A DNA stretch of 64,000 nucleotides from Archangium sp. (GCA_022843845.1 JALHMW010000003.1:186001-250000); one strand, 5' to 3'. Positions 18,595-27,562 are shown, counted from the first letter of the stretch. Translations and numbers: made by a program. Notes: a model not told the origin generated them from the sequence alone.

Positions 18595-20265
18595 ATGACT
18601 CAGGAGATCCTGTTGGGCGATGAAGCCGTCGCGCGCGGCGCCATCGATGCTGGCTTGAGCGCCGCCTATGCCTACCCGGGCACGCCCTCGACGGAGATCT
18701 TCGAGACGATTCACTCGCTGACGAAGCAGCACCACCTGCCGATCCGGGGCTTCTGGTCGACCAACGAGAAGGTCGCGCTCGAAGAGGCGATCGGGGTCTC
18801 GTACTGCGGCAAGCGGGCGATGGTGTCGATGAAGCACGTCGGGCTCAACGTGGCCGCCGACCCCTTCATGAACGTCGCGGTCGCGGGCGCCTGGGGAGGT
18901 CTGGTGCTGGCCGTCGCGGACGATCCGTCGATGCACAGCTCGCAGAACGAACAGGACTCGCGCTCCTTCGCCGACTTCGCGCAGGTGCTCTGTGTCGAGC
19001 CCGCCGATCAACAAGAAGCGTACGAGCTGGCCCGCGAAGCGTTCGAGGTGTCGGAGCGCCTCCGGGTGCCTGTCGTGCTCAGGTTGGTGACGCGGCTGGC
19101 GCACAGCCGGGCGTTGGTGACGCTCGGAGAACGGCGCACCCAGAACGAGCTGCGCTACGTCGAGGACGATGGGCTCTACACGCTCATCCCCAGCAACGCG
19201 CGGCGGGCGTACGCGGGGTTGATCGACAAACAGCCCGCGCTCCAGAAGTTCTCGGAGGAGCACCGGCTCAACGCGCTCACCATCCGCGGCGAGGGCAAGC
19301 CGGGCATCATCGTCTCCGGCATCGCGTGGACGTACCTGCGTGAGGCGCTGGGACCGAAGCTCGACGACTTCAACGTGCTGCGCGTCAGCGTGTACCCGCT
19401 GCCGGTCGGCAAGGTTCGCGAGCTGCTCGATCACTCCAGTGAGCTGATGATCGTCGAAGAGGGCTACCCGTTCATCGAGCGCTTCGTCAGCGCGCTGGGC
19501 CTGTTCCGCGAGAAGCCGGTGAAAGGAAAACTGACCGGCCACGTGCCGCGCATCGGAGAGCTCAACCCCGACCTCCTCCGCAAGACCTTCGGCCTGCCCG
19601 TGAAGACGTCGCTCGCGGTCGCCGGCCTCGAGGACGTGCTGATGGCGCGGCCTCCACGGCTCTGCGACGCCTGCCCGCACGGAGACTCGTACAACCTCAT
19701 CAACGAGGTCCGTCGCGAGCTGGACAGCTCGATGCGCGTGATGGGCGACATCGGATGCTACGCGCTCGGCTATTCGAAGCCGTACCAGGCCATCAACTCG
19801 TGCCTCTGCATGGGCTCGTCGATCGGCATGGCGATCGGCGCGGCGCACGCGGGCATCTCACCGTCGCTCTGCGTGATCGGCGACGGCACCTTCACGCACA
19901 CCGGCATGAACGCGCTCCTCGACGCGGTGATCGAGAACACCAACATCAAGGTCTTCATTCTCGACAACAGCATCGTGGCGATGACGGGCGGGCAACCCAC
20001 CACCATGTCCGACGCGCACCTCGAGGAGCTCGTCGCCGGCCTCGGCGTGAAGAAGGCCCACGTGCGGACGATCACGCCGGTGCCACAGAAGCACGCCGAG
20101 AACCTCGCGATCGTGCGTGAAGAGCTCGCCTACCAGGGCCTGTCGGTGATCATCGCGAGGCGCGCGTGCGTTCGGTACGTGAAGGAGATCAAGGAACACA
20201 AACGGGAGCGCGACGCGGCACACGCGCACGAAGGTGACTGCGCCAACTGCTCGGGGAACTGCTGA
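18595..20265 (+). CDS. iorA: Indolepyruvate:ferredoxin oxidoreductase, alpha subunit
   Basis: Oxidatively decarboxylates aryl 2-oxoacids such as indolepyruvate to aryl-acetyl-CoA with ferredoxin as acceptor. The 556 residues start MTQEILLGDEAVARGAIDAG and include the YPGTPSTEI region of the 2-oxoacid oxidoreductase fold and a thiamine-diphosphate site (GDGTFTHTGMNALLDAVIENTNIKVFILDN). Cysteine motifs CDACPHG and SCLCMG are present. The C terminus stops at CANCSGNC and lacks the two 4Fe-4S ferredoxin cluster motifs usual in IorA. The ATG at 18595 is chosen over an upstream in-frame reading with no similarity. Confidence 0.92.
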   Translation: MTQEILLGDEAVARGAIDAGLSAAYAYPGTPSTEIFETIHSLTKQHHLPIRGFWSTNEKVALEEAIGVSYCGKRAMVSMKHVGLNVAADPFMNVAVAGAWGGLVLAVADDPSMHSSQNEQDSRSFADFAQVLCVEPADQQEAYELAREAFEVSERLRVPVVLRLVTRLAHSRALVTLGERRTQNELRYVEDDGLYTLIPSNARRAYAGLIDKQPALQKFSEEHRLNALTIRGEGKPGIIVSGIAWTYLREALGPKLDDFNVLRVSVYPLPVGKVRELLDHSSELMIVEEGYPFIERFVSALGLFREKPVKGKLTGHVPRIGELNPDLLRKTFGLPVKTSLAVAGLEDVLMARPPRLCDACPHGDSYNLINEVRRELDSSMRVMGDIGCYALGYSKPYQAINSCLCMGSSIGMAIGAAHAGISPSLCVIGDGTFTHTGMNALLDAVIENTNIKVFILDNSIVAMTGGQPTTMSDAHLEELVAGLGVKKAHVRTITPVPQKHAENLAIVREELAYQGLSVIIARRACVRYVKEIKEHKRERDAAHAHEGDCANCSGNC

Positions 20266-21050
20266 TGACCTTCGATCTCGTCCTCTGCGGAGTCGGTGGC
20301 CAGGGCGTGCTCTCCACCGCGTACGTGATCGATCACGCCGCGGTCGACGCGGGGCTGCACTTCAAACAACCCGAGATTCACGGCATGTCGCAGCGAGGCG
20401 GCGCGGTGTCGGCGCAGGTCCGGTTGGGGAGCGCTCCCATCGCGAGCGATCTGATCTCGACGGGCGAAGCGAAGGCCGTCCTGTCCGTCGAGCCCATGGA
20501 GAGCCTGCGCTACCTGTCGCTGCTCTCGAGCGATGGCTGGGTGTTCACCGACGTCACGCCGCTGAAGAACATGGCCGGGTACCCCGACACCGCGAAGCTC
20601 TACGACGTGCTCTTCAGCCTGCCGCACGTGGTGGCGGTGAACGCGACGAAGCTGGCGGCGAAGGCGGGCGCGAGCAAGGCGCAGAACATGGTGGTGCTGG
20701 GAGCCGCTGCGAGCCACCTGCCCTTCCCTGTCGAGCTGCTCGAGAAGCACCTGCGGGCGTTGTTTCAGGTGAAGGGCGAGCATGTGGTGACGGCGAACCT
20801 GAAGGCGTTTCGCATGGGGCTGGCCGCGAGCGCGTTCGGAGCAGCGCTGATCGCGCGTGGAGTCAGCGCTCCCATCGCAGCGCGGGTCGTGGCGCGGCTC
20901 GACTTCGACGCGACGCCCGTCGCAGAGGATGTGCTGAACGCGTGGGTCGAGCGGCTGCTGCGCAGCGATGCTGAGGCGCTCTCGAAGCGGGTGCTCGCGG
21001 CCGGTGACTCGTTGCCGTTGGAGGCGCAGCTGCCGGCGAAGCTGGCATGA
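20265..21050 (+). CDS. iorB: Indolepyruvate:ferredoxin oxidoreductase, beta subunit
   Basis: A 261-residue gamma-domain subunit of the 2-oxoacid:ferredoxin oxidoreductase family. It starts with CGVGGQGVLSTAYVI, has EIHGMSQRGGAVSAQVRLG, and matches IorB throughout. Its ATG shares one base with the iorA stop, so the two are translationally coupled, and its end overlaps the next gene by four bases. Confidence 0.93.
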   Translation: MTFDLVLCGVGGQGVLSTAYVIDHAAVDAGLHFKQPEIHGMSQRGGAVSAQVRLGSAPIASDLISTGEAKAVLSVEPMESLRYLSLLSSDGWVFTDVTPLKNMAGYPDTAKLYDVLFSLPHVVAVNATKLAAKAGASKAQNMVVLGAAASHLPFPVELLEKHLRALFQVKGEHVVTANLKAFRMGLAASAFGAALIARGVSAPIAARVVARLDFDATPVAEDVLNAWVERLLRSDAEALSKRVLAAGDSLPLEAQLPAKLA

Positions 21051-23269
21051 CGAGCGAGGTGCTCGGCAGTCTGGTGCGCGAGGCGATCGCGAAGGGTGCG
21101 TCGGTGTTGACGGAGCCGGAGCTGTATCGCGTGCTCTCTGCCGCAGGCCTTCCGGTCCCCGACCACGAGGTGCTGACGGGAGCCGCGCGCTGCTCGCTGC
21201 AGGGACCCGTCGTGCTCAAGGTCGTCTCGCGCGACGTGCTCCACAAGAGCGACGTTGGAGGCGTCCGCTTCCTCGACGCGGCGGAGGTGACGCCTTCGGT
21301 GGTGTCGAGCTTCCTCGCCGAGGTGTCGACCCGCTGGACGTCTGCGCACGGGCGAACGCCTTCTCTCGACGGCGCGCTCGTCATGCGTCGGGTGGACTTC
21401 GATCGCACCAGGCTCGGCGCCGAGGTGATCGTCGGCCTGCGCCGCACGCCTGAGTTCGGCCTGGTGGGGATGATCGGTCTGGGCGGCGTGAAGACCGAGA
21501 TCTTCGGCGGCCGGCTTCCGCGACGTGAGGCGACGGCGATCTTCTCTCCTGCAGATCCCTCCGCGGCGCTGGGCGAGCTGAAACAGACCCTGGTCTATCG
21601 AGATCTCGCGGGAAGGCTCCGCGGGAGCGACCGGCTGCTCGACGACGCTGCCTGGCTCCGGCTGCTGGAGTTCCTCCGCGACGTCGCCACCGTTCCGGGT
21701 CTCGAGGAGCTCGAGTTCAACCCGTTCGTGGTGACGAAGACGGGAGTGCTGGTCCCGGTCGACGCGCTCGCACGAGTCGGCACCGCTCCGGCCGAACGCG
21801 CTCGACCACCTATCGACAAGCTGCGCGCGTTCTTCGAGCCAAAGTCGATCGCCGTCGCTGGCGTGTCGTCGAAGCACGTCAACATGGGCCGCATCATCTT
21901 GCGCAACCTGCTGCGCGACGGCTTCACGCCTGAGCAGCTCACGGTCTTGAAGCAGGGAGACACGGCGATCGACGGCGTGCGCTGTGTCGCGACTCCGACG
22001 GACCTCGCAGGGCCAGTCGACCTCGCCGTGCTCGCCGTCTCTGCGAGCGCGGCGCCCGAGTTGATGCAGTCGCTCGTCGAGCATCAGAAGGCCGAGTCGA
22101 TCATCGTCATCCCCGGAGGCATGGCCGAGAAGGAAGGCGGCGCCGAGAAGCAGCGCGCGCTCGAAGACGTGCTCGCGCGATCGCGATCGACGCCATGGAG
22201 AGGCCCCGTGGTGTGCGGGCCGAATTCGATGGGCGTGGTGTCGGTGCCCGGCGGCTACGACACGACCTTCATTCCCGCGCACAAGCTCCCGCGAAAGACC
22301 GGGAGCGTGCGCAACCTCGCGTTCATCAGTCAGAGCGGCGCGTTCACGATCACCCGCGGCAGCCACCTGGAGCAGCTCGTCCCCCGCTACCTCGTGAGCG
22401 CCGGGAACCAGGCCGACCTCGGCATCGCGGACTTCGTCGGGTACGTGGCGAAGGATCCTGAGGTGAAGGTGATCGCCGCGTACGTGGAAGGGTTCACGCC
22501 GGGAGATGGAAGCCGCTTCCTCGAGGCGAGCCGCGTCGCGCAATCGCTCGGCAAGCGCGTCATTCTCTACAAGGGCGGGCGCTCACCGGAAGGCCAGGGC
22601 ACCGCGGCTGGGCACACCGCGGCGATCGCCGGTGACTACCGCGCCTGCTGGCACCTCTGTCGCGCAGCGGGCGTGCTCGTCGCCGAGTCGTTCGCCGAGT
22701 TCGAGGGGCTTGTCCGGGTCTCGTGTGCGCTGGCGGGGAGGCCGCGTGGCTCCCGCGTGATGTTGATGAGCAACGCCGGGTTCGAGGTCGTCGGCATGGC
22801 CGATCACCTGCGTGGTGAGACGCATGCACTCGAGTTGGCGAAGCTGAGTTCGCTCACGAAGGATCGCGTTCGCGCCGCCCTCGCCCGCTGCAAGGTGGAC
22901 GAACTGGTCGACGCGAAGAACCCGCTCGACATGACGCCGTCGGCGCCTGACTCGGCGCACCTCGAGATCGCGCAGGCCGTGCTCGAGGACGATGGCGTCG
23001 ACGCGCTGGTGCTGGGCGTCGTGCCGATGTCGCCGGCGCTCGCGTCGCTCGGCAGTAGTGAGAACGACGCCGAGACGATCGCGTCGGCCGACAGTCTGGC
23101 GCGGACGCTCCCAGCGCTGTTCAAGGCGACGACGAAGCCGATGGTCGCGGTGGTCGACGCGGGGCGGCTCTACGATCCGTTCGTCGCAGCGCTCGAGGCC
23201 GGGGGTGTTCCCGTCTTCCGCCGAGGCGACGAAGCCGTTCGCGCCCTCGGCGCGTGGCTTGCTGACTGA
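21047..23269 (+). CDS. NDP-forming acyl-CoA synthetase (fused subunits, permuted order)
   Basis: Couples acyl-CoA hydrolysis to ATP formation, or the reverse. The 740 residues start with an ATP-grasp (beta) region (VVLKVVSRDVLHKSDVGGVRF) over about 1-230, then a CoA-binding domain (FFEPKSIAVAGVSSKHVNMGRIILRNL) and succinyl-CoA-ligase-like domains. The phosphorylated histidine is expected in GTAAGHTAAIAGDY. The beta-before-alpha order is permuted relative to the archaeal two-subunit ACD. Overlap ATGA with iorB indicates one operon, so the likely substrate is an aryl-acetyl-CoA made by IorAB. Confidence 0.9.
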   Translation: MTSEVLGSLVREAIAKGASVLTEPELYRVLSAAGLPVPDHEVLTGAARCSLQGPVVLKVVSRDVLHKSDVGGVRFLDAAEVTPSVVSSFLAEVSTRWTSAHGRTPSLDGALVMRRVDFDRTRLGAEVIVGLRRTPEFGLVGMIGLGGVKTEIFGGRLPRREATAIFSPADPSAALGELKQTLVYRDLAGRLRGSDRLLDDAAWLRLLEFLRDVATVPGLEELEFNPFVVTKTGVLVPVDALARVGTAPAERARPPIDKLRAFFEPKSIAVAGVSSKHVNMGRIILRNLLRDGFTPEQLTVLKQGDTAIDGVRCVATPTDLAGPVDLAVLAVSASAAPELMQSLVEHQKAESIIVIPGGMAEKEGGAEKQRALEDVLARSRSTPWRGPVVCGPNSMGVVSVPGGYDTTFIPAHKLPRKTGSVRNLAFISQSGAFTITRGSHLEQLVPRYLVSAGNQADLGIADFVGYVAKDPEVKVIAAYVEGFTPGDGSRFLEASRVAQSLGKRVILYKGGRSPEGQGTAAGHTAAIAGDYRACWHLCRAAGVLVAESFAEFEGLVRVSCALAGRPRGSRVMLMSNAGFEVVGMADHLRGETHALELAKLSSLTKDRVRAALARCKVDELVDAKNPLDMTPSAPDSAHLEIAQAVLEDDGVDALVLGVVPMSPALASLGSSENDAETIASADSLARTLPALFKATTKPMVAVVDAGRLYDPFVAALEAGGVPVFRRGDEAVRALGAWLAD

Positions 23270-23397
23270 GCGGCGCTCGAGGCTGGAGCCGTTCCTCTCG
23301 TCGTAGCGATGAAGCCGGCCCTCGGCACGGCGTTCCCGTGTTCCGGCGCGGCGATGCGCGCGCCCGCCCTCGTCGCGTGGCTCATTGGCTGAGCGCT
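23270..23397 (+). repeat. Degenerate tandem copies of the preceding gene's 3' end
   Basis: The last 80 or so bases of the acyl-CoA synthetase gene reappear twice, diverged, after its stop. One copy begins at about 23273 (GCGCTCGAGGC...), the other at about 23328 and includes GTTCCCGTGTTCCGGCGCGGCGA and a matching GCGTGGCT...GGCTGAGC end. The second copy runs into the 3' end of the convergent aminotransferase gene and supplies its last codons. Confidence 0.7.
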
Positions 23398-24443
23398 TCG
23401 ACGACAGTGCGATTGTCGGCTTCGAGCCCGACCGAGATGCGCAGCCCCTCGAGCGGAGGAATCGCCCTGACGATCACTCCACGCGCGCGTAGCTTCGCCT
23501 CGGCAGCCTTCCATCCATCACCGGGGAATCGCGCGAGGACGAAGTTGGCGCCTGACGGGAGCACCTCGATACCTGCCTTCGTCAGCTCCGACGCGAGCCA
23601 CGGACGCCAGCGCTGGTTGTGCTCGACCGAGCGGCGCACGTGTTCACGATCGTCGAGCGCGGCGACGGCAGCAGCCTGCGACGGCGACGTCACCGGAAAG
23701 ATGAAGCGCGCCCTCCGCAGCAGCGTGATCGTCTCGGGGTCAGCATGCAGCCAGCCGATCCGCAGCCCAGCGAGCGCGTAGAGCTTCGAGAACGTTCGCA
23801 ACACGACGACGCGACCGGGGAACGCCGTCACGTGTTGGTGGCCGGGATCGTACGCGGCGTCGGTGAGGTACTCCGCGTAGGCCGAGTCGAGCACGAGCAT
23901 CACGCGCTCCGGGAGGCCAGCGACGAGCCTGGCGATCGCGTGCCGATCGACCCACGTGCCGGTCGGGTTGTTCGGGTTGGCGATGAAGACGAGGCGCGTT
24001 CGCTCGGTGACCGACGCGATGAGCGCGTCGACGTCGGCGGTGAAGTTCGGAGCGGCTGACGTCACCACCGTCGCGCCCACCGCGTTCGCGAAGATGGAGA
24101 ACATCGGGAAGCTGAAGCGCGGCATGAGCACCTCGTCGCCCGGGCCGGCGAAGGTGCGGCAGAGCACCTCGATGAGCGACTCGGAGCCGGTGCCGCACAT
24201 GATCCAGGAGGGATCGAGGCCGTGGTGGTGGGCGATCGCCTCGTTGAGCGCGCAGGTGTCGGCGTCTGGGTAGAGGTGAACGCTCGAAGCGGCGGCGCGC
24301 GCTGCCTCGACGGCACGCGGGCTGGGACCGAGGGGCGACTCGTTGGCGGCGAGGAGCGCAGGGCTCGCGACGCCCGGCAACGTCCTGTCACCGGCGACGT
24401 AGTTCGCGATCTGGAGGATTCCCGGACGTGGCGCAGGTCTCAT
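23382..24443 (-). CDS. Histidinol-phosphate aminotransferase-like PLP enzyme
   Basis: A 353-residue fold-type I aminotransferase. Signatures are ANESPLGPSP near residue 30, NPNNPTGTW, and TFSKLYALAGLRIGW with the PLP-binding lysine. The overall pattern is HisC-like, but no his genes are nearby. It converges on the iorAB/acyl-CoA synthetase operon; an aromatic aminotransferase feeding arylpyruvates to IorAB is an attractive inference, not shown. Its final codons derive from the duplicated sequence noted above. Confidence 0.85.
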   Translation of the reverse strand: MRPAPRPGILQIANYVAGDRTLPGVASPALLAANESPLGPSPRAVEAARAAASSVHLYPDADTCALNEAIAHHHGLDPSWIMCGTGSESLIEVLCRTFAGPGDEVLMPRFSFPMFSIFANAVGATVVTSAAPNFTADVDALIASVTERTRLVFIANPNNPTGTWVDRHAIARLVAGLPERVMLVLDSAYAEYLTDAAYDPGHQHVTAFPGRVVVLRTFSKLYALAGLRIGWLHADPETITLLRRARFIFPVTSPSQAAAVAALDDREHVRRSVEHNQRWRPWLASELTKAGIEVLPSGANFVLARFPGDGWKAAEAKLRARGVIVRAIPPLEGLRISVGLEADNRTVVEALSQ

Positions 24444-24501
24444 GACCGCGTGCGTACACGGCGGGCTCCGGCGCGTCTTTGGGCTTCATCAAGCGAACGC
24501 G

Positions 24502-25272
24502 CTACTCGAGCAGATCGGGTTGCTCGTGAACGATGCGCTGCCAGAGCGGCTGGAACTGGAACCAGCCGGAGAGCGGGTTTCCGGTGATCTGGAAGGCCTG
24601 CTTGGCGGCGTCTTCTTTGATGAGGCGGGGTTCTCCGGCGGCGCGCGCGAGCAGCTCGGCGCGGCAGGAGCGATCCATGGTGATGAACCACCACGCCGCG
24701 GCGTCGATGGTCTCGCCGACGGTCAGCAGGCCGTGATTGCCGAGGATGACCGCCTTCTTCGTGCCGAGCGCTTTGCCGATGCGCTGGCCTTCGTCGATAT
24801 CGACCACCACGCCGCCGAAGTCGTCGAAGAGGGCGTGGTCTCCGTAGAACGCGCAGCTGTCTTGCGTGATCGGCGAGAGGAGCTGGTTGAGCGACGAGAA
24901 CGCCTTGCCGTGGAGCGAGTGCGCGTGCGCGGCGGCGACGACGTCAGGGCGGGCCTGGTGCACGCGGGAGTGGATGACGAAGGCGGCGCGGTTGACCGGG
25001 AGCTCGCCTTCGACCGTCTCGCCTTCATGATCGACCCGGATGAGATCGCTGACGCTGATGCGGCCGAAGTCGACGCCGAACGGGTTCACCCAGAACGAGT
25101 CGGTGTGCTCCGGGTCGCGCACGGTGACGTGGCCCGCGACGCCTTCGTCGTAGCCGAACTTCGCGAAGAGACGGAACGTCGCGGCGAGGCGTTGTTTGCG
25201 GTGAAGGCGTTCTTCTTGAAGCGTGTTGAAGGTCGGCGGAGCGAACGAGAGCTTGAAGGGTCCGGTTTCCAT
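24502..25272 (-). CDS. Class II aldolase/adducin-family protein
   Basis: A 256-residue zinc-dependent aldolase-fold protein. The metal-site histidines are in AAAHAHSLHGKAFSS and GNHGLLTVGETIDAAAWWF; GVAGHVTVRDP is the usual N-terminal motif. Members include fuculose-phosphate aldolase relatives and many of unknown substrate. The start METGPFKLSF at 25272 is used; a longer frame has no similarity. Confidence 0.85.
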   Translation of the reverse strand: METGPFKLSFAPPTFNTLQEERLHRKQRLAATFRLFAKFGYDEGVAGHVTVRDPEHTDSFWVNPFGVDFGRISVSDLIRVDHEGETVEGELPVNRAAFVIHSRVHQARPDVVAAAHAHSLHGKAFSSLNQLLSPITQDSCAFYGDHALFDDFGGVVVDIDEGQRIGKALGTKKAVILGNHGLLTVGETIDAAAWWFITMDRSCRAELLARAAGEPRLIKEDAAKQAFQITGNPLSGWFQFQPLWQRIVHEQPDLLE

Positions 25273-25341
25273 GCGAGCGAGTGTCGCCGGACGCTGACCC
25301 AGCGACCATGGCAAAGCTCGGCGTGGTTGAATCGGGGTGCC

Positions 25342-26145
25342 ATGACCGAGCTCGACAGGTTGTTCGCAGCGACGCTCGTCGAGGACGAGGACGCGAGCTG
25401 GCAGGCCGTCGTCGCGTTGCAGCGACTGGGGTCGGAGGAGGTCCTGCAGCGAGCGCTCGCGTCGAGAAGGTCACCTTCGGCCAGGGAACGGGAGCGCGCG
25501 GTCGACGTTCTCGGCCAGTTGGGCACCCCTCGGCCGACGGAGGAACTCAGGCTGCGCTGTTCGAACGGACTGCTCGAGATGCTCGGGACAGAGCAGGAGC
25601 CCGACGTCTTGCACGCCATCGGTGTCGCCCTCGGCCACCTCGGTGACGCGCGGGCAGTTCTGGCGATGGCCCCGTTCGCGACGCACCTCTCGGCGAAGGT
25701 CCGGTTCGGCGTCGTCCAGGCGCTCTCCGTTCACGAGGCCGGTGTCGACACCCTCATCCAGCTCTCGGCCGACTCCGACGACGACGTTCGGAACTGGGCG
25801 ACGTTCGCGCTCGGCACCCAGCTCGAGGAGGTCGACACGCCTGCGCTCCGCGAAGCGCTGTTGGCTCGAGTCGCAGAAGCCGATCTCGAACTGCGCGGTG
25901 AAGCGCTTCTGGGGTTGGCGTTGAGGAAAGACCCGCGCGTGATCGAGCCGCTCCGTCGCGAGCTCGCGAGCGGCGTGATCACGGTCCTCGCGATCGAGGC
26001 AGCGCAACGGCTCGGCGACCCACAGTTCGCGCCTGTGCTGCGTGCGGAACTCGACGGCGCACCCGCGACAGCTCCGCAGCACTGGAGGAGCGCACTTGAA
26101 GAGGCGCTGCTCGCACTCGAATCACACGGGCGACACCAAACCTGA
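25342..26145 (+). CDS. HEAT-repeat protein
   Basis: A 267-residue alpha-solenoid of about seven HEAT-like repeats, each ending in patterns such as DVLGQLGTPRPT, GVALGHLGDARAV, KVRFGVVQALSV, DVRNWATFALG and RGEALLGLALRKDP. Repeats of this type bind proteins. It lies divergent to the aldolase gene with 69 bases between. No signal peptide. Partner unknown. Confidence 0.85.
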   Translation: MTELDRLFAATLVEDEDASWQAVVALQRLGSEEVLQRALASRRSPSARERERAVDVLGQLGTPRPTEELRLRCSNGLLEMLGTEQEPDVLHAIGVALGHLGDARAVLAMAPFATHLSAKVRFGVVQALSVHEAGVDTLIQLSADSDDDVRNWATFALGTQLEEVDTPALREALLARVAEADLELRGEALLGLALRKDPRVIEPLRRELASGVITVLAIEAAQRLGDPQFAPVLRAELDGAPATAPQHWRSALEEALLALESHGRHQT

Positions 26146-26159
26146 GATTCCAGTCCTCG

Positions 26160-26639
26160 CTACCCGTGAGGGCCATCAGCCCGACCGGTCGCCGTGAGCC
26201 GCCCGCGTTGCGCAACAACGCCGCTCCGGAAGCTGCGACGCCAGGAAGCCTCGTCGAAGCAGCTCTCGAGCCTTCTGAAGGCGCGCCAGAAGGTGCGACC
26301 AATGAGAAGCGCGTCGCCCTCGTGAACGAGAACGACCTCCGATGCGCCCCTCGACCGGTCTCGGCGCTGGTCCGGCGAGAGGATCACCTTCACCCGAAGC
26401 GAACTGGGAACGCTGCCAGCCTCGAGCACGATGTCGTAGCCGTCTGGCTCAAGGGACCACCTCGCAATGCCTTCCCGGCGCGTCTCGAGAAATGCAACCA
26501 GTGCGCTTGCCAGTTCGCTCAAGAAATCGTTCGGGGTGTAGGAGACTCGATCGTCGAGTTCCATGTGGTGGCTGCGGAGCGTGACGTGAAGCCATCCGTT
26601 GATTGGCGGCGCGAATTCGACGCTGAGTCTGTCGGTCAT
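26160..26639 (-). CDS. Hypothetical protein
   Basis: A 159-residue protein (start MTDRLSVEFAPPINGWLHVTL at 26639) with no recognised domain, signal peptide or membrane segment. Acidic and Arg-rich patches (SPDQRRDRSRG) are scattered. It converges with the HEAT-repeat gene 14 bases away and lies just outside the tRNA-Pro integration hotspot. Confidence 0.6.
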   Translation of the reverse strand: MTDRLSVEFAPPINGWLHVTLRSHHMELDDRVSYTPNDFLSELASALVAFLETRREGIARWSLEPDGYDIVLEAGSVPSSLRVKVILSPDQRRDRSRGASEVVLVHEGDALLIGRTFWRAFRRLESCFDEASWRRSFRSGVVAQRGRLTATGRADGPHG

Positions 26640-26692
26640 GGATGTGAGCCTCGGGCTGGCTGAACCCAAAACCGAGACGCCGGAAGAACAAA

Positions 26693-26778
26693 GGCCCTGA
26701 CTCCGTTGGCTTTAGCCTCTAGAATCAGGGCCCTCAATGGTCGGACCGACAGGATTTGAACCTGCGACCACTTGCACC
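26693..26778 (-). repeat. Degenerate tRNA-Pro 3' end with terminator (old attachment remnant)
   Basis: Positions 26741-26778 match the 3' part of the tRNA-Pro(GGG) gene at 39681 with two changes in the acceptor stem (TCGGACC for TCGGGGC). Next to it GGCCCTGA/TCAGGGCC (26693-26700 with 26725-26732), followed on the minus strand by a T-rich run, is a terminator almost identical to the one behind the intact tRNA. The 5' half of a tRNA is missing, so this is a relic of integration, not a gene. Confidence 0.75.
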
Positions 26779-26845
26779 TTGCCGAGTGCTCCTCGCTCAG
26801 CGCCGAGGAAGTCCTTGCCAAGCTGTCGAGGTGAGGCGCAGCAGG

Positions 26846-27256
26846 TCAGGGAGCACGACTGTACGGGCCTGACCAGAGGTGAGCGCTGACGCCTTTGGGC
26901 AGCGAAGGTGTGATGCCAGGCTCAAGCATCGTCCAGCCCCCGGAGCGCTGCGGGCCTGAGGACCACACCACGACCCGGTCACCCATCAGGTCCGCGAGGA
27001 AGGCCATGACCTCGCCGCACACCCAGCGCACGCGCGCTTCCTCCGACAACGACTTGTCGTACGGGTTCAAGTGACCATGAGTCAGCTCGCCGACACACAC
27101 GGTCGCTTCCTCCCCATCGTAACCCACCGTTACGAAGTCGAGGCCCTGATGAGGAGCGTCGATCCGCAGTTCCCGAAATCGACCCTCGATGATCGTGAAC
27201 TTTGTGGTCGGGAAGCGCGACCTCAGGTCTGCAGCCAGAGCTTCGAAGAAGTCCAC
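26846..27256 (-). CDS. Hypothetical protein
   Basis: A 136-residue protein with an N-terminal alpha/beta pattern (FFEALAADLRSRFPTTKFTIIEG, then DFVTVGYDGEEATVCVGELTHGH). It is probably cytosolic and of unknown function. It lies between the degenerate and the 48-bp tRNA-Pro copies, inside what looks like the remains of an older integrated element. Confidence 0.6.
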   Translation of the reverse strand: MDFFEALAADLRSRFPTTKFTIIEGRFRELRIDAPHQGLDFVTVGYDGEEATVCVGELTHGHLNPYDKSLSEEARVRWVCGEVMAFLADLMGDRVVVWSSGPQRSGGWTMLEPGITPSLPKGVSAHLWSGPYSRAP

Positions 27257-27328
27257 GAGTGTCTCCCACCTCAGACCGAGGCCGACGCGCCCGGATCCTC
27301 TTCTCGCTCAGCGGCTCCGGTCTCCGAG

Positions 27329-27465
27329 TTACGCGGAGAGCGCTTCAGGAGCGATCCTGATCGCGTTGCTGAAGCGTACGTGCGCGAGCTGCCCGCGCTC
27401 CACGAGCGCGTAGACGGTCGCGGGGCTGACGCTGAGCTGCTCGGCGACCTCACCGTGAGGAACTC
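27329..27465 (-). pseudogene. Frameshifted excisionase-family DNA-binding gene fragment
   Basis: The minus strand reads EFLTV in one frame and then EVAEQLSVSPATVYALVERG-QLAHVRFSNAIRIAPEAL-stop in another. Together these form the standard MerR-like helix-turn-helix of the excisionase/helix_turn_helix_17 family, broken at 27448-27455. No start codon is present in the second frame. It supports a mobile-element origin of the segment 26741-27563. Confidence 0.7.
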
Positions 27466-27514
27466 ACCGATAGTGCGGACGCTTGGTGCGAGAGCCGGAC
27501 TTCGCGCAAAACAA

Positions 27515-27556
27515 AGCCCCCGGAGGCGGTGGATTTCTCCAACGACTCCGAGGGCT
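27515..27556 (-). terminator. Intrinsic terminator beside the left attachment site
   Basis: AGCCCCCGGAG (27515-27525) pairs with CTCCGAGGGCT (27546-27556). On the minus strand the hairpin is followed by TTTGTTTT. It lies 7 bases beyond the tRNA-Pro 3' copy and would have ended a tRNA transcript coming from the right before the 12-kb insertion. Confidence 0.7.
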
Positions 27557-27562
27557 CAATGG

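Noticed and set aside
20765-22543. 592-codon minus-strand frame opposite iorB and the acyl-CoA synthetase
   Set aside because: Composition is that of an antisense shadow; the plus-strand genes have clear motifs.
26741-26778. A second functional tRNA-Pro gene
   Set aside because: No 5' half, D arm or matching acceptor strand; only a decayed 3' copy.
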